Shown: positions 7,314-15,387 of the stretch, piece by piece
Layout: each line of letters starts with the position of its first letter
Position numbering within the stretch: position 1 is the stretch's first letter
Assembly (NCBI RefSeq): GCF_016595495.1
Contig: NZ_JAENIM010000039.1
Coordinates: 354,659-418,658, forward strand
Direction of reading: 5' to 3'
DNA: 64,000 nt
Origin: Persicirhabdus sediminis
GTDB taxonomy: Bacteria; Verrucomicrobiota; Verrucomicrobiia; Verrucomicrobiales; Akkermansiaceae
Program-made: the position numbers and the translations under genes
Notes under the pieces: generated by a model
Databases searched by the model: none
What the model saw: only the letters and a program-made list of their open reading frames with translations
Told to the model about the DNA's origin: nothing

Positions 7314-8195
7314 TTATTTTGGGCGGGCGATGAGGATGCCAGCGTGTTTTTGGTAGCGGTATAGGTAGTCGCTGAGTGGTTGGTCGAGGATGACTTTTTT
7401 GTAGTCGGATGACGCGTGCATGAGGCGTGCGCGGCCCTTGCTATCTTTGACGACGATGCCGACGTGTGAGCAGTAGCTGCCATTTCCGTGGCGGGCGATG
7501 CCGATGATGTCGCCATTTTTCAGCTGGCTCTCGATGGCGCGCACTTTGTCTTTGGGTATCATGCTGACCTTCATCTGGGTGACCCGTTTTTCGTGTTTGG
7601 CCATGCCGACGCGCAGCTCTGGGTTGTGTTTGAGGTAGCGGTAGTATTTCCACAGCTTGCTCATCTCGTCGCACTGGTTAGGCATGACGATAGTGGGGAA
7701 TTTGTTGGTGATGTCGTTGATGTTGCGGCGCTTTTGGTTATCGTCAAACCAATCCGCTAGATAGTGGATGCGGTCGAGGTAGTTGCCTCGGCAGCGGCCG
7801 GAGAAATATCGAGTATGCTCAATCTGCGCTAGCAGGTCCTTAGGTGTGTAGCTGGATTTTTTGGTCTCTAGCATCTTGGAGAAGGCTAGGCAGGTTTCAA
7901 AAAACGTCCAGCAGTCGAGACCGTTGAAGTTGACCGATGGTGACTCGATGTGATCGTCGATCTCTAAGGTGTAGGCGACATAGGGTGTTCCTTCTAGCTG
8001 GCGGCCCACTCTAACCATGCGCTCGCCAATTTCTAGCTGGCGCCAATTTTCCCGCTCAGCGAGCAGGCAGATTTGTTGGAATTTTTGCTGTCCTACAAAG
8101 GTGGTTTTCAGCGGCAGGAAGTTTTCTGCGCTCAGCGACAATGTGCTGATAGTTAGCTGGCAGATGATGGCGGCTAGAATAGGGAACCATTTCAT
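7314..8195 (-). CDS. DUF1460 family, N-acetylmuramoyl-L-alanine amidase-like
   Basis: Secreted Cys/His hydrolase-like protein of 293 aa. DUF1460 members, studied in Bacteroides, have a papain-like (NlpC/P60-related) fold and cleave or bind peptidoglycan fragments. A clear signal peptide ends near residue 23. Catalytic candidates are Cys95 in G-L-D-C-W-T-F and His244 in C-S-H-V-G-I-V-V, both in the family's typical surroundings. The length is normal. rnhA lies 91 bp upstream on the same strand, and the two may share a transcript without obvious functional link. The start at 8195 gives a normal signal peptide. Enzyme substrate is inferred from the family, not shown here. Confidence 0.85.
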   Translation of the reverse strand: MKWFPILAAIICQLTISTLSLSAENFLPLKTTFVGQQKFQQICLLAERENWRQLEIGERMVRVGRQLEGTPYVAYTLEIDDHIESPSVNFNGLDCWTFFETCLAFSKMLETKKSSYTPKDLLAQIEHTRYFSGRCRGNYLDRIHYLADWFDDNQKRRNINDITNKFPTIVMPNQCDEMSKLWKYYRYLKHNPELRVGMAKHEKRVTQMKVSMIPKDKVRAIESQLKNGDIIGIARHGNGSYCSHVGIVVKDSKGRARLMHASSDYKKVILDQPLSDYLYRYQKHAGILIARPK

Positions 8196-8286
8196 GCCAG
8201 CTAAGGTGGCAGATCAGCTAGGAAATTCAATCATTAGAAAATCAGCTGAGGGAAGGTGGGCGTGTCATGTCACGCTGGTTTGATCT

Positions 8287-8760
8287 CTATCCTGCCTCGG
8301 CCTGATAGCCGTGATCGATCGGGTTGTTTGGCTGGGTGGCTGCTTCCACGGCGAGTTCATCACAGCGCTCGTTCATCGGGTGGCCGGCGTGACCTTTGAC
8401 CCACTGCCAGTCGATTTGGTGTGGCGCCATGGCTTTGAGCAGTCGCTGCCAGAGGTCTTGGTTTTTGACTGGTTTTTTATCTGACTTTTTCCAGCCACGT
8501 TTTTGCCAGCCGACAATCCAGTTTTGGCGGATGGCGTCGACGAGGTATTTTGAATCAGAAGTTAGAGTCACCTGGCACGGTTCTTTTAATGCTTCTAGGC
8601 CAACGATGGCGGCCATGAGTTCCATGCGGTTGTTAGTGGTGGTGGCAAATCCGCCATTCATTTCTTTGCTCAGCTTGCCAAAGGTGAGGATGGTGCCGTA
8701 GCCCCCAGGGCCGGGATTGCCGCGTGATGATCCGTCGGTGTAGATGGTGACATGTTTCAT
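8287..8760 (-). CDS. rnhA: Ribonuclease HI
   Basis: Cleaves the RNA strand of RNA-DNA hybrids and removes Okazaki primers and R-loops. At 157 aa it is close to the Escherichia coli enzyme. All catalytic residues are visible: D9 in the N-terminal Y-T-D-G-S, E47 in M-E-L-M-A-A, D69 in T-S-D-S-K, H124 in V-K-G-H-A-G-H, and D134 in E-R-C-D-E-L-A. The basic protrusion (W-Q-K-R-G-W-K-K) used for hybrid binding is present. The start at 8760 matches the family N-terminus. It is divergent from the rlmB-like gene, with about 100 bp between them. Confidence 0.97.
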   Translation of the reverse strand: MKHVTIYTDGSSRGNPGPGGYGTILTFGKLSKEMNGGFATTTNNRMELMAAIVGLEALKEPCQVTLTSDSKYLVDAIRQNWIVGWQKRGWKKSDKKPVKNQDLWQRLLKAMAPHQIDWQWVKGHAGHPMNERCDELAVEAATQPNNPIDHGYQAEAG

Positions 8761-8863
8761 GTGACTTGCTTAGCGGATGTGCCGCTGGCTGGCCATACTT
8801 TTTGCTGGGATGGGTTGATTTTTGCAGTCTTGCATTTCCAGCTGGCTAGTTTACTGGTCGGGC

Positions 8864-9430
8864 ATGCGCAGAAGGGATTCAGAAGCTAGGGAGAATAAAC
8901 ATGCCCGTGGTGGCCAGCGGGTGAAGAAATCACGCACTGAGGATGATTTGTTTGAAATTTTACAAAGTGACGGTCAGCCGTTGATTTTGATTCTCGACTG
9001 CGTGCAGGACCCGCACAATTTGGGCGCGATTTTGCGTACCGCTGATGGTGCTGGGGTGACGGCTGTGGTTGCGCCGAAGGATAAATCCGCTGGGCTCACT
9101 GAGACCGTGCACCGCATTTCTGTGGGTGCAGCCGATCACGTGCCCTTTGTGCAGGTGACTAACTTGAGCCGCACGATGAAGCGTCTGCAAGAAGAAGGTG
9201 TGTGGCTGATAGGCACCAGTGATAAAGGTGACAAAAACATCTACGACTGCGATTTGAAAGGGCCAACTGGCATTGTGATGGGTGCTGAAGGCAAAGGTAT
9301 GCGTCGATTGATTGAGGAAAATTGCGATTTTCTGGTACAGATCCCTATGAAGGGTCATGTCGACTGCTTGAATGTTAGCGTGGCGACTGGCGTTTGTTTG
9401 TACGAAGCCGTTAGGCAGCGTGGGTTGTAA
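8864..9430 (+). CDS. rlmB: SPOUT (TrmH/SpoU) rRNA 2'-O-methyltransferase, RlmB-like, short form
   Basis: Probably uses S-adenosylmethionine to 2'-O-methylate a ribose in RNA; in RlmB this is G2251 of 23S rRNA. From the ATG at 8864 it is 188 aa. The three SpoU motifs are clear: D-P-H-N-L-G-A-I-L-R-T-A-D, G-I-V-M-G-A-E-G-K-G-M-R-R-L, and I-P-M-K-G-H-V-D-C-L-N-V-S-V-A-T-G. The catalytic domain closely follows Escherichia coli RlmB. The N-terminal L30e-like domain of about 75 residues is missing, replaced by a basic stretch of about 30 residues. An upstream in-frame ATG at 8822 adds 14 unlikely residues. Because of the missing domain, another RNA target is possible. Confidence 0.82.
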   Translation: MRRRDSEARENKHARGGQRVKKSRTEDDLFEILQSDGQPLILILDCVQDPHNLGAILRTADGAGVTAVVAPKDKSAGLTETVHRISVGAADHVPFVQVTNLSRTMKRLQEEGVWLIGTSDKGDKNIYDCDLKGPTGIVMGAEGKGMRRLIEENCDFLVQIPMKGHVDCLNVSVATGVCLYEAVRQRGL

Positions 9431-9563
9431 TTCCCAAGCTGAAGCTAGTTGATCTAGCGTAGCTCATAGGTGGGGTGTGTTTTTAATCAAAATCACCCTA
9501 TCTAGTTGATCGTGGACAAATAGTGTCCCATGCACATTCTGGCAATTTTCGGTTTAGCTGAAA

Positions 9564-11492
9564 GTGTCCAATCAGTGGTGCGTAGAGTTATGTGTGAGCG
9601 ATCAAATTAAGCATTCATTTGTCTATTTGCTAGCTGGCGGCATGGCCGTTGGTTGCTTGGCAATGGCTGTTGATTTGTTTCGTCCAACTGGGCCAGCTGA
9701 GAAACCGGCTGAGCTGGCTGCGCGGCCAAGTAAACGTATTGTTTCTGCGCGGGAGGTTGAATATCGAAGCGAACTCATCGAGCGGGCGAAACGCCAGCAG
9801 GAGGCAGTAGAAGCTGCGCAAGAACGCAAAGAAGCTGTAGCTGCCGCTAAGCAGGCGCAAGCTCAGCAAATGACTCTGCAGCAGTTAGCGCAGAATGAAA
9901 AGATAGAGCAAATGGCTCGCGACCTCGCTGAGATGCATCAGGCGAGTGATGAGGCAAAACGACTGGCTGATATTCGCCAGCAGGTTCTAACTCATGCTGG
10001 TCATATGGCGGTGCATAGCGAGAAGCCGTGGCAAACTTTGATTATCGTTGCCGAGGCCTACGAAGAGGAAGGTGATGTGACGGCGATGAAGTCGGTGCTC
10101 GGGGATGCGGAGAAGTTAGCCCACAATCCAGTTGATGCCGATGTCGCTTCATGGGCAATTCGCGATGTGGTGAAGGCTATGGTGAAGATGCGGCTCGACG
10201 ATGAATCACTGAAGGCGATAGAAAATATTTCCCATCCACAGGCGCGCGATCTAGCTACCTTGGATGTGGCTGTGTGGTATAGCAATCAAGGCGATACGCA
10301 ACTGGCTAAAGATCTCAGTAAATCAATTTCTAACGAGCTAACTAAAGATCAGTTGTTGGTTTCGGTGGCTGAGGGTGAATCCGAATATGAAGGACTCAAC
10401 CGCGCGGCGCTCACTATTAATCAAATCACCAATGCCGCGCAGCGAGATGATGCCTGGGGGAAGGTAGCCATGAAGCTGAGCCGTGCAGGAGATTTTCCCT
10501 CAGCTGAGAGTGCTATTAACCGCATGACTAACGAGGCGAAGCGCGACCGCACGCTGGTTACTATGGCTAGGGAGTTAGCTAAAAATGGTCGCGCTAGTCG
10601 TGGCATGCAGATGTTAATGCGCATGAGTAATTCGGCGATGATAGATGCCGCGTTATGCGAGATTTCCAGTGATTATGCGCGCCGTCACGAGTTCACGACG
10701 AGTGAGTATTTCAGCGAGCGTATAGCTAGCAAAGGTAAACGATCAGCGGCTATTTCTACGCTAACAATTGAAAAGAGTAAGCGCGGTGAGCTAGATGAAG
10801 CGCTAGCCTCAGTGGATGTGATTCCGGAAGAGTTAGTTCGTGAGCGCACGCTGCGGTCTATTGCTGGCGTGATGGCTCGTTTGAATAACCCGCGGCGCGC
10901 ACGTAATGTAGCTAGACGGATTCAATCAGCCAACGAACGCGACTTGGCATTTGCGAGCGTGGCTGCAGCGGCGGCTGTAAAAGGGGAGACGAGCATTGCC
11001 TTCAATACCATTCAAGAGATTAGTTTGCCTCACGCCAAGGCGCTGGCTTTGTTAGCGTTGGCGCGTAGCCAGTATGCGGCGGGCCATGTACAAAAGGCGA
11101 CGACGCTACAGGAAAAAGTGGTTTCCTTGCTCGCTGAGGTGGAGTCCAATGCGCAGCGCGATCAGGTGTTAGTTGGGGTTGCTAGATTGCTTCAGTTCCA
11201 GCACGATAGTTATGTAGCTAGCGACTACTGTGCGCTAATCTCGAATGTTGGTTTGCGCGATAAGATTTGGAGCGAGCTGGCTGTCACGCAGATCAGGCAG
11301 GGGAATTTGGCGGCTTCGCAGGCTTCTGCTGGGCAGATAGTCAACGAGCAATTGCGCAATCGATGTTACGACGCGACGGCAAAGGTATTTGCTCAACAGG
11401 TTAAGCCTGAATCTGCCATAGTTAAATCTCGCGAGCTGGAAACTCACCGTCAGCGGGTAGTTTTCTTGTGTGAGATTGCAGGCAAGATTTGA
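9564..11492 (+). CDS. Membrane-anchored coiled-coil and alpha-repeat protein
   Basis: No known function. The 642-aa product starts at GTG 9564. A second in-frame GTG at 9594 gives a shorter, equally plausible N-terminus directly before the membrane segment. One hydrophobic segment (about residues 18-40) is followed by a Pro-rich linker and then an Ala/Gln/Glu/Lys-rich coiled coil at about 65-145. The remainder, about 150-640, consists of degenerate alpha-helical repeats of roughly 30 residues, TPR/HEAT-like, with recurring A-I-x-x-I and R-D-x-A patterns. This suggests an anchored scaffold in the cell envelope. It is encoded just before a DAACS symporter, with a 31-bp gap to the likely ATG, and could share its transcript. 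There is no Shine-Dalgarno at either start. Confidence 0.75.
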   Translation: MSNQWCVELCVSDQIKHSFVYLLAGGMAVGCLAMAVDLFRPTGPAEKPAELAARPSKRIVSAREVEYRSELIERAKRQQEAVEAAQERKEAVAAAKQAQAQQMTLQQLAQNEKIEQMARDLAEMHQASDEAKRLADIRQQVLTHAGHMAVHSEKPWQTLIIVAEAYEEEGDVTAMKSVLGDAEKLAHNPVDADVASWAIRDVVKAMVKMRLDDESLKAIENISHPQARDLATLDVAVWYSNQGDTQLAKDLSKSISNELTKDQLLVSVAEGESEYEGLNRAALTINQITNAAQRDDAWGKVAMKLSRAGDFPSAESAINRMTNEAKRDRTLVTMARELAKNGRASRGMQMLMRMSNSAMIDAALCEISSDYARRHEFTTSEYFSERIASKGKRSAAISTLTIEKSKRGELDEALASVDVIPEELVRERTLRSIAGVMARLNNPRRARNVARRIQSANERDLAFASVAAAAAVKGETSIAFNTIQEISLPHAKALALLALARSQYAAGHVQKATTLQEKVVSLLAEVESNAQRDQVLVGVARLLQFQHDSYVASDYCALISNVGLRDKIWSELAVTQIRQGNLAASQASAGQIVNEQLRNRCYDATAKVFAQQVKPESAIVKSRELETHRQRVVFLCEIAGKI

Positions 11493-11523
11493 CCTCACAG
11501 CTTGAGCATGTTTGCCTGCGGGT

Positions 11524-12831
11524 ATGAAAAAGTTACCGGCTCACTGGCAAATGTTGATTGCGCTCATTCTAGCAGCATCAACTGGGTGGTTATTCCGACG
11601 TCTCGACAATGCGGGCTCGGGGGAATTTATTTCCGCCGCAGTAGCTACTTGTGAGTTTATTGGTAATCTATTCATGCAGGCGCTGAAGATGATCATCGTG
11701 CCATTAGTGGCGGCGTCTATCATTGCGGGCATTGCTGGCTTGGGCAATGTGAAGGGGTTTGGTAAGTTAGGGCTTAAAACATTAGGTTTCTACAGTATGA
11801 CCAGCCTGCTGGCGATTCTAGTGGGTTTGATGTTTGTGAATGTGCTAGAGCCGGGGCGTACCAATGGTGAAGCTAACCGAGAAATTCAAGCTGCCTTTGA
11901 CCGCGAGCATGAGCAGGCAAGTGAGGCGAATCTAGCTAAGGTGGAGAGCGCAAATAGCAAGAAGGGCAGTGATTTTGTTGATATCTTTAAGAAAATGGTG
12001 CCGCCAAATATTTTTGCTGCGGCTTCTAATAATGGTCAGTTGATAGGATTGATTTTCTTCTCAATCTTATTTGCGATTGCGATGACTAGTTTGCCAGCAC
12101 GGCAGATGGAGCCGCTGCTAGGTGGGGTGTCGGCGCTACACGAGGTGATGGTGCGCATGACGCAGTGGATCATGGTGATGGCGCCTATCGGAGTTTTTGG
12201 TTTGCTGTTACCTGTTGTTTACGAAACTGGACCAGAGTTATTTTTGTCCTTGGGTAAATATTTCCTCACTGTTTTGTTAGCTCTGGGAACCCATCTGTTT
12301 ATCACCATGCCGCTGGTTCTGAAGCTTTGTGGTAATGTGAATCCATGGGCGCATATGAAGGCCATGCGGGTTGCTCTAATGACGGCATTTTCAACCGCCT
12401 CGTCATCGGCGACCCTGCCTGAGACCATGGTGTGCGTAGAAGAGAACTCAGGCGTTTCTAAGCGAGTGACTGGATTTACCCTGCCGCTGGGAGCAACGGT
12501 GAACATGGATGGCACCGCGCTATACGAGTGCGTTGCGGTTCTGTTTGTTGCCCAGGTAATGGATATTCCTCTCGGTCTGGTGGCGCAGTTTGGTATCGTT
12601 CTGACTGCTTTGCTGACCAGTATTGGTGTGGCTGGTGTGCCATCTGCTAGTTTGGTGGCTATTTTGATTATTCTCAATAACTCAGGCATCCCTAACGCGA
12701 ATGTAGCGGTGACCGCGCTGTTGGCTGTCGATCGTCTGTTGGATATGACACGCACTGCGGTGAATGTGTTTGGTGATTCATGTTGTGCGGTGGTGATTGC
12801 TAAATCTGAAGGTGAAAGTTTGAAAGTCTAA
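11524..12831 (+). CDS. Dicarboxylate/amino acid:cation symporter (DAACS/SDF family)
   Basis: Inner-membrane importer coupling Na+ or H+ to uptake of an acidic amino acid or C4-dicarboxylate. From the ATG at 11524 it is 435 aa; an upstream in-frame TTG at 11512 is less likely. Signature regions of the transport domain are intact: the serine-rich S-T-A-S-S-S-A-T-L-P hairpin, G-A-T-V-N-M-D-G-T, and L-D-M-T-R-T-A-V-N-V-F-G-D. The Arg of the last motif is the residue that in GltPh contacts an acidic side chain, favouring glutamate/aspartate over neutral substrates. A charged loop of about 45 residues (near 115-160) separates the early helices. Exact substrate is not determinable by eye. Confidence 0.9.
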   Translation: MKKLPAHWQMLIALILAASTGWLFRRLDNAGSGEFISAAVATCEFIGNLFMQALKMIIVPLVAASIIAGIAGLGNVKGFGKLGLKTLGFYSMTSLLAILVGLMFVNVLEPGRTNGEANREIQAAFDREHEQASEANLAKVESANSKKGSDFVDIFKKMVPPNIFAAASNNGQLIGLIFFSILFAIAMTSLPARQMEPLLGGVSALHEVMVRMTQWIMVMAPIGVFGLLLPVVYETGPELFLSLGKYFLTVLLALGTHLFITMPLVLKLCGNVNPWAHMKAMRVALMTAFSTASSSATLPETMVCVEENSGVSKRVTGFTLPLGATVNMDGTALYECVAVLFVAQVMDIPLGLVAQFGIVLTALLTSIGVAGVPSASLVAILIILNNSGIPNANVAVTALLAVDRLLDMTRTAVNVFGDSCCAVVIAKSEGESLKV

Positions 12832-12867
12832 CTAGATAGTAAATATAGTGTTTTAGTTAGGTGTGGT

Positions 12868-12897
12868 GGTCGTCTCAATTCGTCTTGTGAGATGATC
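12868..12897 (+). promoter_or_regulatory. Hairpin in the cobT leader
   Basis: A 10-bp stem (two G-U pairs) between 12868-12877 and 12888-12897 with a 10-base loop, 34 bp before cobT. No T-run follows. The 100-bp gap is too short for a full cobalamin riboswitch and I see no B12-box-like sequence. Confidence 0.35.
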
Positions 12898-12931
12898 GCT
12901 GTGGTGGATGATAGAAATGCATTAGGTATAG

Positions 12932-13927
12932 ATGATGAAAATTTCAGCAGATGAAGCAAGAGAGCAGGCGTGGGGAAGACAGAGTCAATTGACCAAGCCG
13001 CCGGGAAGTTTGGGTGAGTTAGAAAATATTGCCGTTGAGCTGGCCGGGATCCAGAGGACCAACGAGCCAGTGGTGCGTCCGGCTGGCTGTATTATTTTTG
13101 CGGCTAACCATCCTGTGGTGGCGAATTGTCCAGAAGTGAGTGCTTTTCCGATGGAAGTAACATCGGCGATGGTGGCTAACTTCGAGGCGGGTGGAGCTGC
13201 GTCTAGTGTTTTGTGTGCGCACCACGGCATGCCGCAGGTAGTCGTTGATGTTGGTGTTTCGATAGATGTTGATGGTGTAGGCGATTTGCGTGATGGTAAG
13301 GCGATGAGTATGGAGCTTTGCCGCCAGTCAATTGCTGCGGGTGAGGCGGCGGTGCGCGACATGGTTGCCCATTCAGATGGTTTGAAATTATTAATTTTGG
13401 GCGAGATGGGAATTGGCAATACTACAGTGGCGGCGGCGCTTACTGGAGCTGTGTTAGGCGAATCAGCAGCACGTGTTACAGGTCGCGGGACAGGTGTGGC
13501 TGACCCATCCTACATCGTCAAGCTGGCGGCGGTTCGGCAGGCATTAGAGAATGTGGACGCCACGTCCGCGGAGACCATGCTTGCTAGTGTGGGTGGTCGT
13601 GAAGTGGCGGCTATGGTTGGTGCAATGATAGCAGCGGCTGAGCTAGAAATTCCAGTGTTAGTGGACGGCTATATTGTTACCAGTGCAGCTTTGGTGGCGG
13701 TGGAGATGCATGCTTCAGTGCGTGATGTATTATTGTTTGCTCACCAATCGCGTGAGCAGGGGCACCAGTTAGCTCTGAAATCGCTTTCCGCTAACGCATT
13801 GCTAGATATGAACTTGGCTCTGGGTGAGGCGAGTGGCGCATTGGTGGCTTACCCGATGCTCGAGCAGGCGTGCATCTTACATAATAAAATGGCGACCTTT
13901 GAAGCTGCGGGTATCGTCAAAGAATAG
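12932..13927 (+). CDS. cobT: Nicotinate-nucleotide-dimethylbenzimidazole phosphoribosyltransferase CobT
   Basis: Makes alpha-ribazole 5'-phosphate from 5,6-dimethylbenzimidazole and nicotinate mononucleotide for the lower ligand of cobalamin. 331 aa, near family length. Hallmarks: K-P-P-G-S-L-G near residue 25, G-E-M-G-I-G-N-T-T near 165, G-R-G-T-G near 190, and the C-terminal G-E-A-S-G whose Glu299 corresponds to the catalytic base. Two adjacent ATGs (12932, 12935) are possible starts. cobS begins 2 bp after the stop, so cobT, cobS and the phosphatase form one operon for nucleotide-loop assembly. The partner cobU is not in the window. Confidence 0.96.
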   Translation: MMKISADEAREQAWGRQSQLTKPPGSLGELENIAVELAGIQRTNEPVVRPAGCIIFAANHPVVANCPEVSAFPMEVTSAMVANFEAGGAASSVLCAHHGMPQVVVDVGVSIDVDGVGDLRDGKAMSMELCRQSIAAGEAAVRDMVAHSDGLKLLILGEMGIGNTTVAAALTGAVLGESAARVTGRGTGVADPSYIVKLAAVRQALENVDATSAETMLASVGGREVAAMVGAMIAAAELEIPVLVDGYIVTSAALVAVEMHASVRDVLLFAHQSREQGHQLALKSLSANALLDMNLALGEASGALVAYPMLEQACILHNKMATFEAAGIVKE

Positions 13928-13929
13928 GC

Positions 13930-14733
13930 ATGATATTTTTCCGCTCCATACGCGCATCTGTGCTGTTTTTGACCCGCATCCCGCTAGGTGGTTACCCCTA
14001 TAGTGATGAGGAAAATAAATGGAGCACGGCACATTTTCCTCTAGTTGGGGCGATGTTAGGTGTCTTGGCTGCGCTGGTTTATTGTCTGGCATTTAGTGTG
14101 CTTGGCCCATGGCCAGCTAGCTTTCTGATGCTGGGTGTGATGTGTCTGCTAACTGGTGGCTTTCACGAAGATGGTCTAGCTGATACGGCGGATGCAATCG
14201 GCGGTGCCTACAACCGCGAGAAGTTATTTGAAATCCTTAAGGATAGCCGCCTGGGGTCGTTTGGCACATTGGCTTTGGTTGTGGTGATTGGTTTTAAAAT
14301 GTCCTGCCTAGCAACGCTGCCGGACAAGGTGTTAGCTTCTGCGGCTGTTGGTGACCATTCACTTGCGTTGACCATGTTGGGCTTGCTTGTATTCACTCAA
14401 TCGCTGTCTCGTTTGTTTCCGGTGATTTTGTTGGTATGTATGCCGTATGCGACCACTGATGCGGCGGCGAAAAGCCGTCAGGTGAGCCGAGCTGATTGGC
14501 GTCAGGGGGTGACTGCGATCATCTGGGCGGCATTAGTGCTGGCGGTGTTAGTTTTCACGCAGCTGATTTCAGTCGAGTTAGTAGGCGTGTCTCTGCTGGC
14601 TGGGAGCGTGCTGGCAGTTTTGTTAGCTCGCTATTTTCATTATCGAGCTGGCGGTGTAACGGGCGATTTTCTTGGTGCTAGCCAGCAGCTGATAGAAGTC
14701 ACCTTGTTCATCTGTATATTTGCTTGTTTATGA
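13930..14733 (+). CDS. cobS: Adenosylcobinamide-GDP ribazoletransferase CobS
   Basis: Integral membrane enzyme joining adenosylcobinamide-GDP with alpha-ribazole (or its 5'-phosphate) to form adenosylcobalamin (or its phosphate). 267 aa with several hydrophobic helices. The family's acidic motif G-G-F-H-E-D-G-L-A-D-T-A-D is at about residues 76-88, followed by D-S-R-L-G-S-F-G; both are characteristic. The start is 2 bp after cobT's stop. The stop overlaps the ATG of the next gene (ATGA at 14730-14733), which implies translational coupling. Confidence 0.96.
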   Translation: MIFFRSIRASVLFLTRIPLGGYPYSDEENKWSTAHFPLVGAMLGVLAALVYCLAFSVLGPWPASFLMLGVMCLLTGGFHEDGLADTADAIGGAYNREKLFEILKDSRLGSFGTLALVVVIGFKMSCLATLPDKVLASAAVGDHSLALTMLGLLVFTQSLSRLFPVILLVCMPYATTDAAAKSRQVSRADWRQGVTAIIWAALVLAVLVFTQLISVELVGVSLLAGSVLAVLLARYFHYRAGGVTGDFLGASQQLIEVTLFICIFACL

Positions 14734-15287
14734 TCATTGTCCTTAGGCACGCGCCGCCAGCTGAGAAAATGGCTGGCATTTGTTACGGTCAGCTGGAAAT
14801 CCCGCTGGCAGTAGATCATGCTGCGGCAGCTGATAGGGTAGTGGGTCGACTCGTGCAATTGGGTTATCAGCCAACGGATGTCATCTCTAGCGATTTGCAG
14901 CGATGCAGTGGCTTGGCAGAGCAGTTGCTAGACCATTTTCCGCAGGCCAGTATGGCTGCTGACGCGCGCTTGCGTGAGCTCGACTTTGGCGAATGGGAGG
15001 GGATCAGCTGGGATGAACTGCAGCTGAATGATGGTGAGCGGCTGGATAGCTGGATGAGTGATTGGCTATTGGCGTCGCCGCCAGCTGGTGAGTCATTGCC
15101 TGAGCTGGAGCGACGAGTTTTTGATTTTTGTGACGAGCTAGATCACGAGGGTAGGTTGGTTTTGTTAGTTGCTCACGCTGGCTCAATTCGCGCGCTGCGT
15201 CGCTATTTCCAACAGGATCCGCTAGATTGGCTTGAGCTGATGAATCAGCCAGTTGAGCATTTGGCTGTCGAGCTGCTGGTGATGTGA
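14730..15287 (+). CDS. cobC: Histidine phosphatase, probable alpha-ribazole phosphatase (CobC-like)
   Basis: Phosphoglycerate-mutase-like phosphatase of 185 aa that probably removes phosphate from alpha-ribazole phosphate or adenosylcobalamin phosphate. The ATG at 14730 overlaps cobS's stop. The catalytic N-terminal motif is L-R-H-A-P, where Ala replaces the more common Gly of R-H-G. The second His is in V-A-H-A-G-S-I-R near residue 155, and E near residue 85 (L-D-F-G-E-W-E) fits the proton donor region. Assignment as CobC rests mainly on position in the cob operon; histidine phosphatases have varied substrates. Confidence 0.82.
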   Translation: MIIVLRHAPPAEKMAGICYGQLEIPLAVDHAAAADRVVGRLVQLGYQPTDVISSDLQRCSGLAEQLLDHFPQASMAADARLRELDFGEWEGISWDELQLNDGERLDSWMSDWLLASPPAGESLPELERRVFDFCDELDHEGRLVLLVAHAGSIRALRRYFQQDPLDWLELMNQPVEHLAVELLVM

Positions 15288-15320
15288 ATTGTTAGCTGAC
15301 GAAGCTGTTGTATTCTAGGC

Positions 15321-15376
15321 AAAAAAAATAGCCACCCAGCCGGATTGGCTTGGATGGCTATAATGAGAATTTTTTT
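15321..15376. terminator. Bidirectional terminator between cobC-like gene and helicase
   Basis: Hairpin 15329-15360 (outer TAGCCACCC with GGATGGCTA, one mismatch; inner AGCC/GGCT), with eight A on the left and seven T further right. It serves the two convergent genes, best for the minus-strand helicase. Confidence 0.75.
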
Positions 15377-15387
15377 AGCGGCTAGGT

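Noticed and set aside
12219-12755. 178-codon minus-strand frame
   Set aside because: Antisense of the symporter's conserved transport domain.
12832-12931. Cobalamin riboswitch before cobT
   Set aside because: Gap of only 100 bp, with a single plain hairpin and no B12-box-like sequence.
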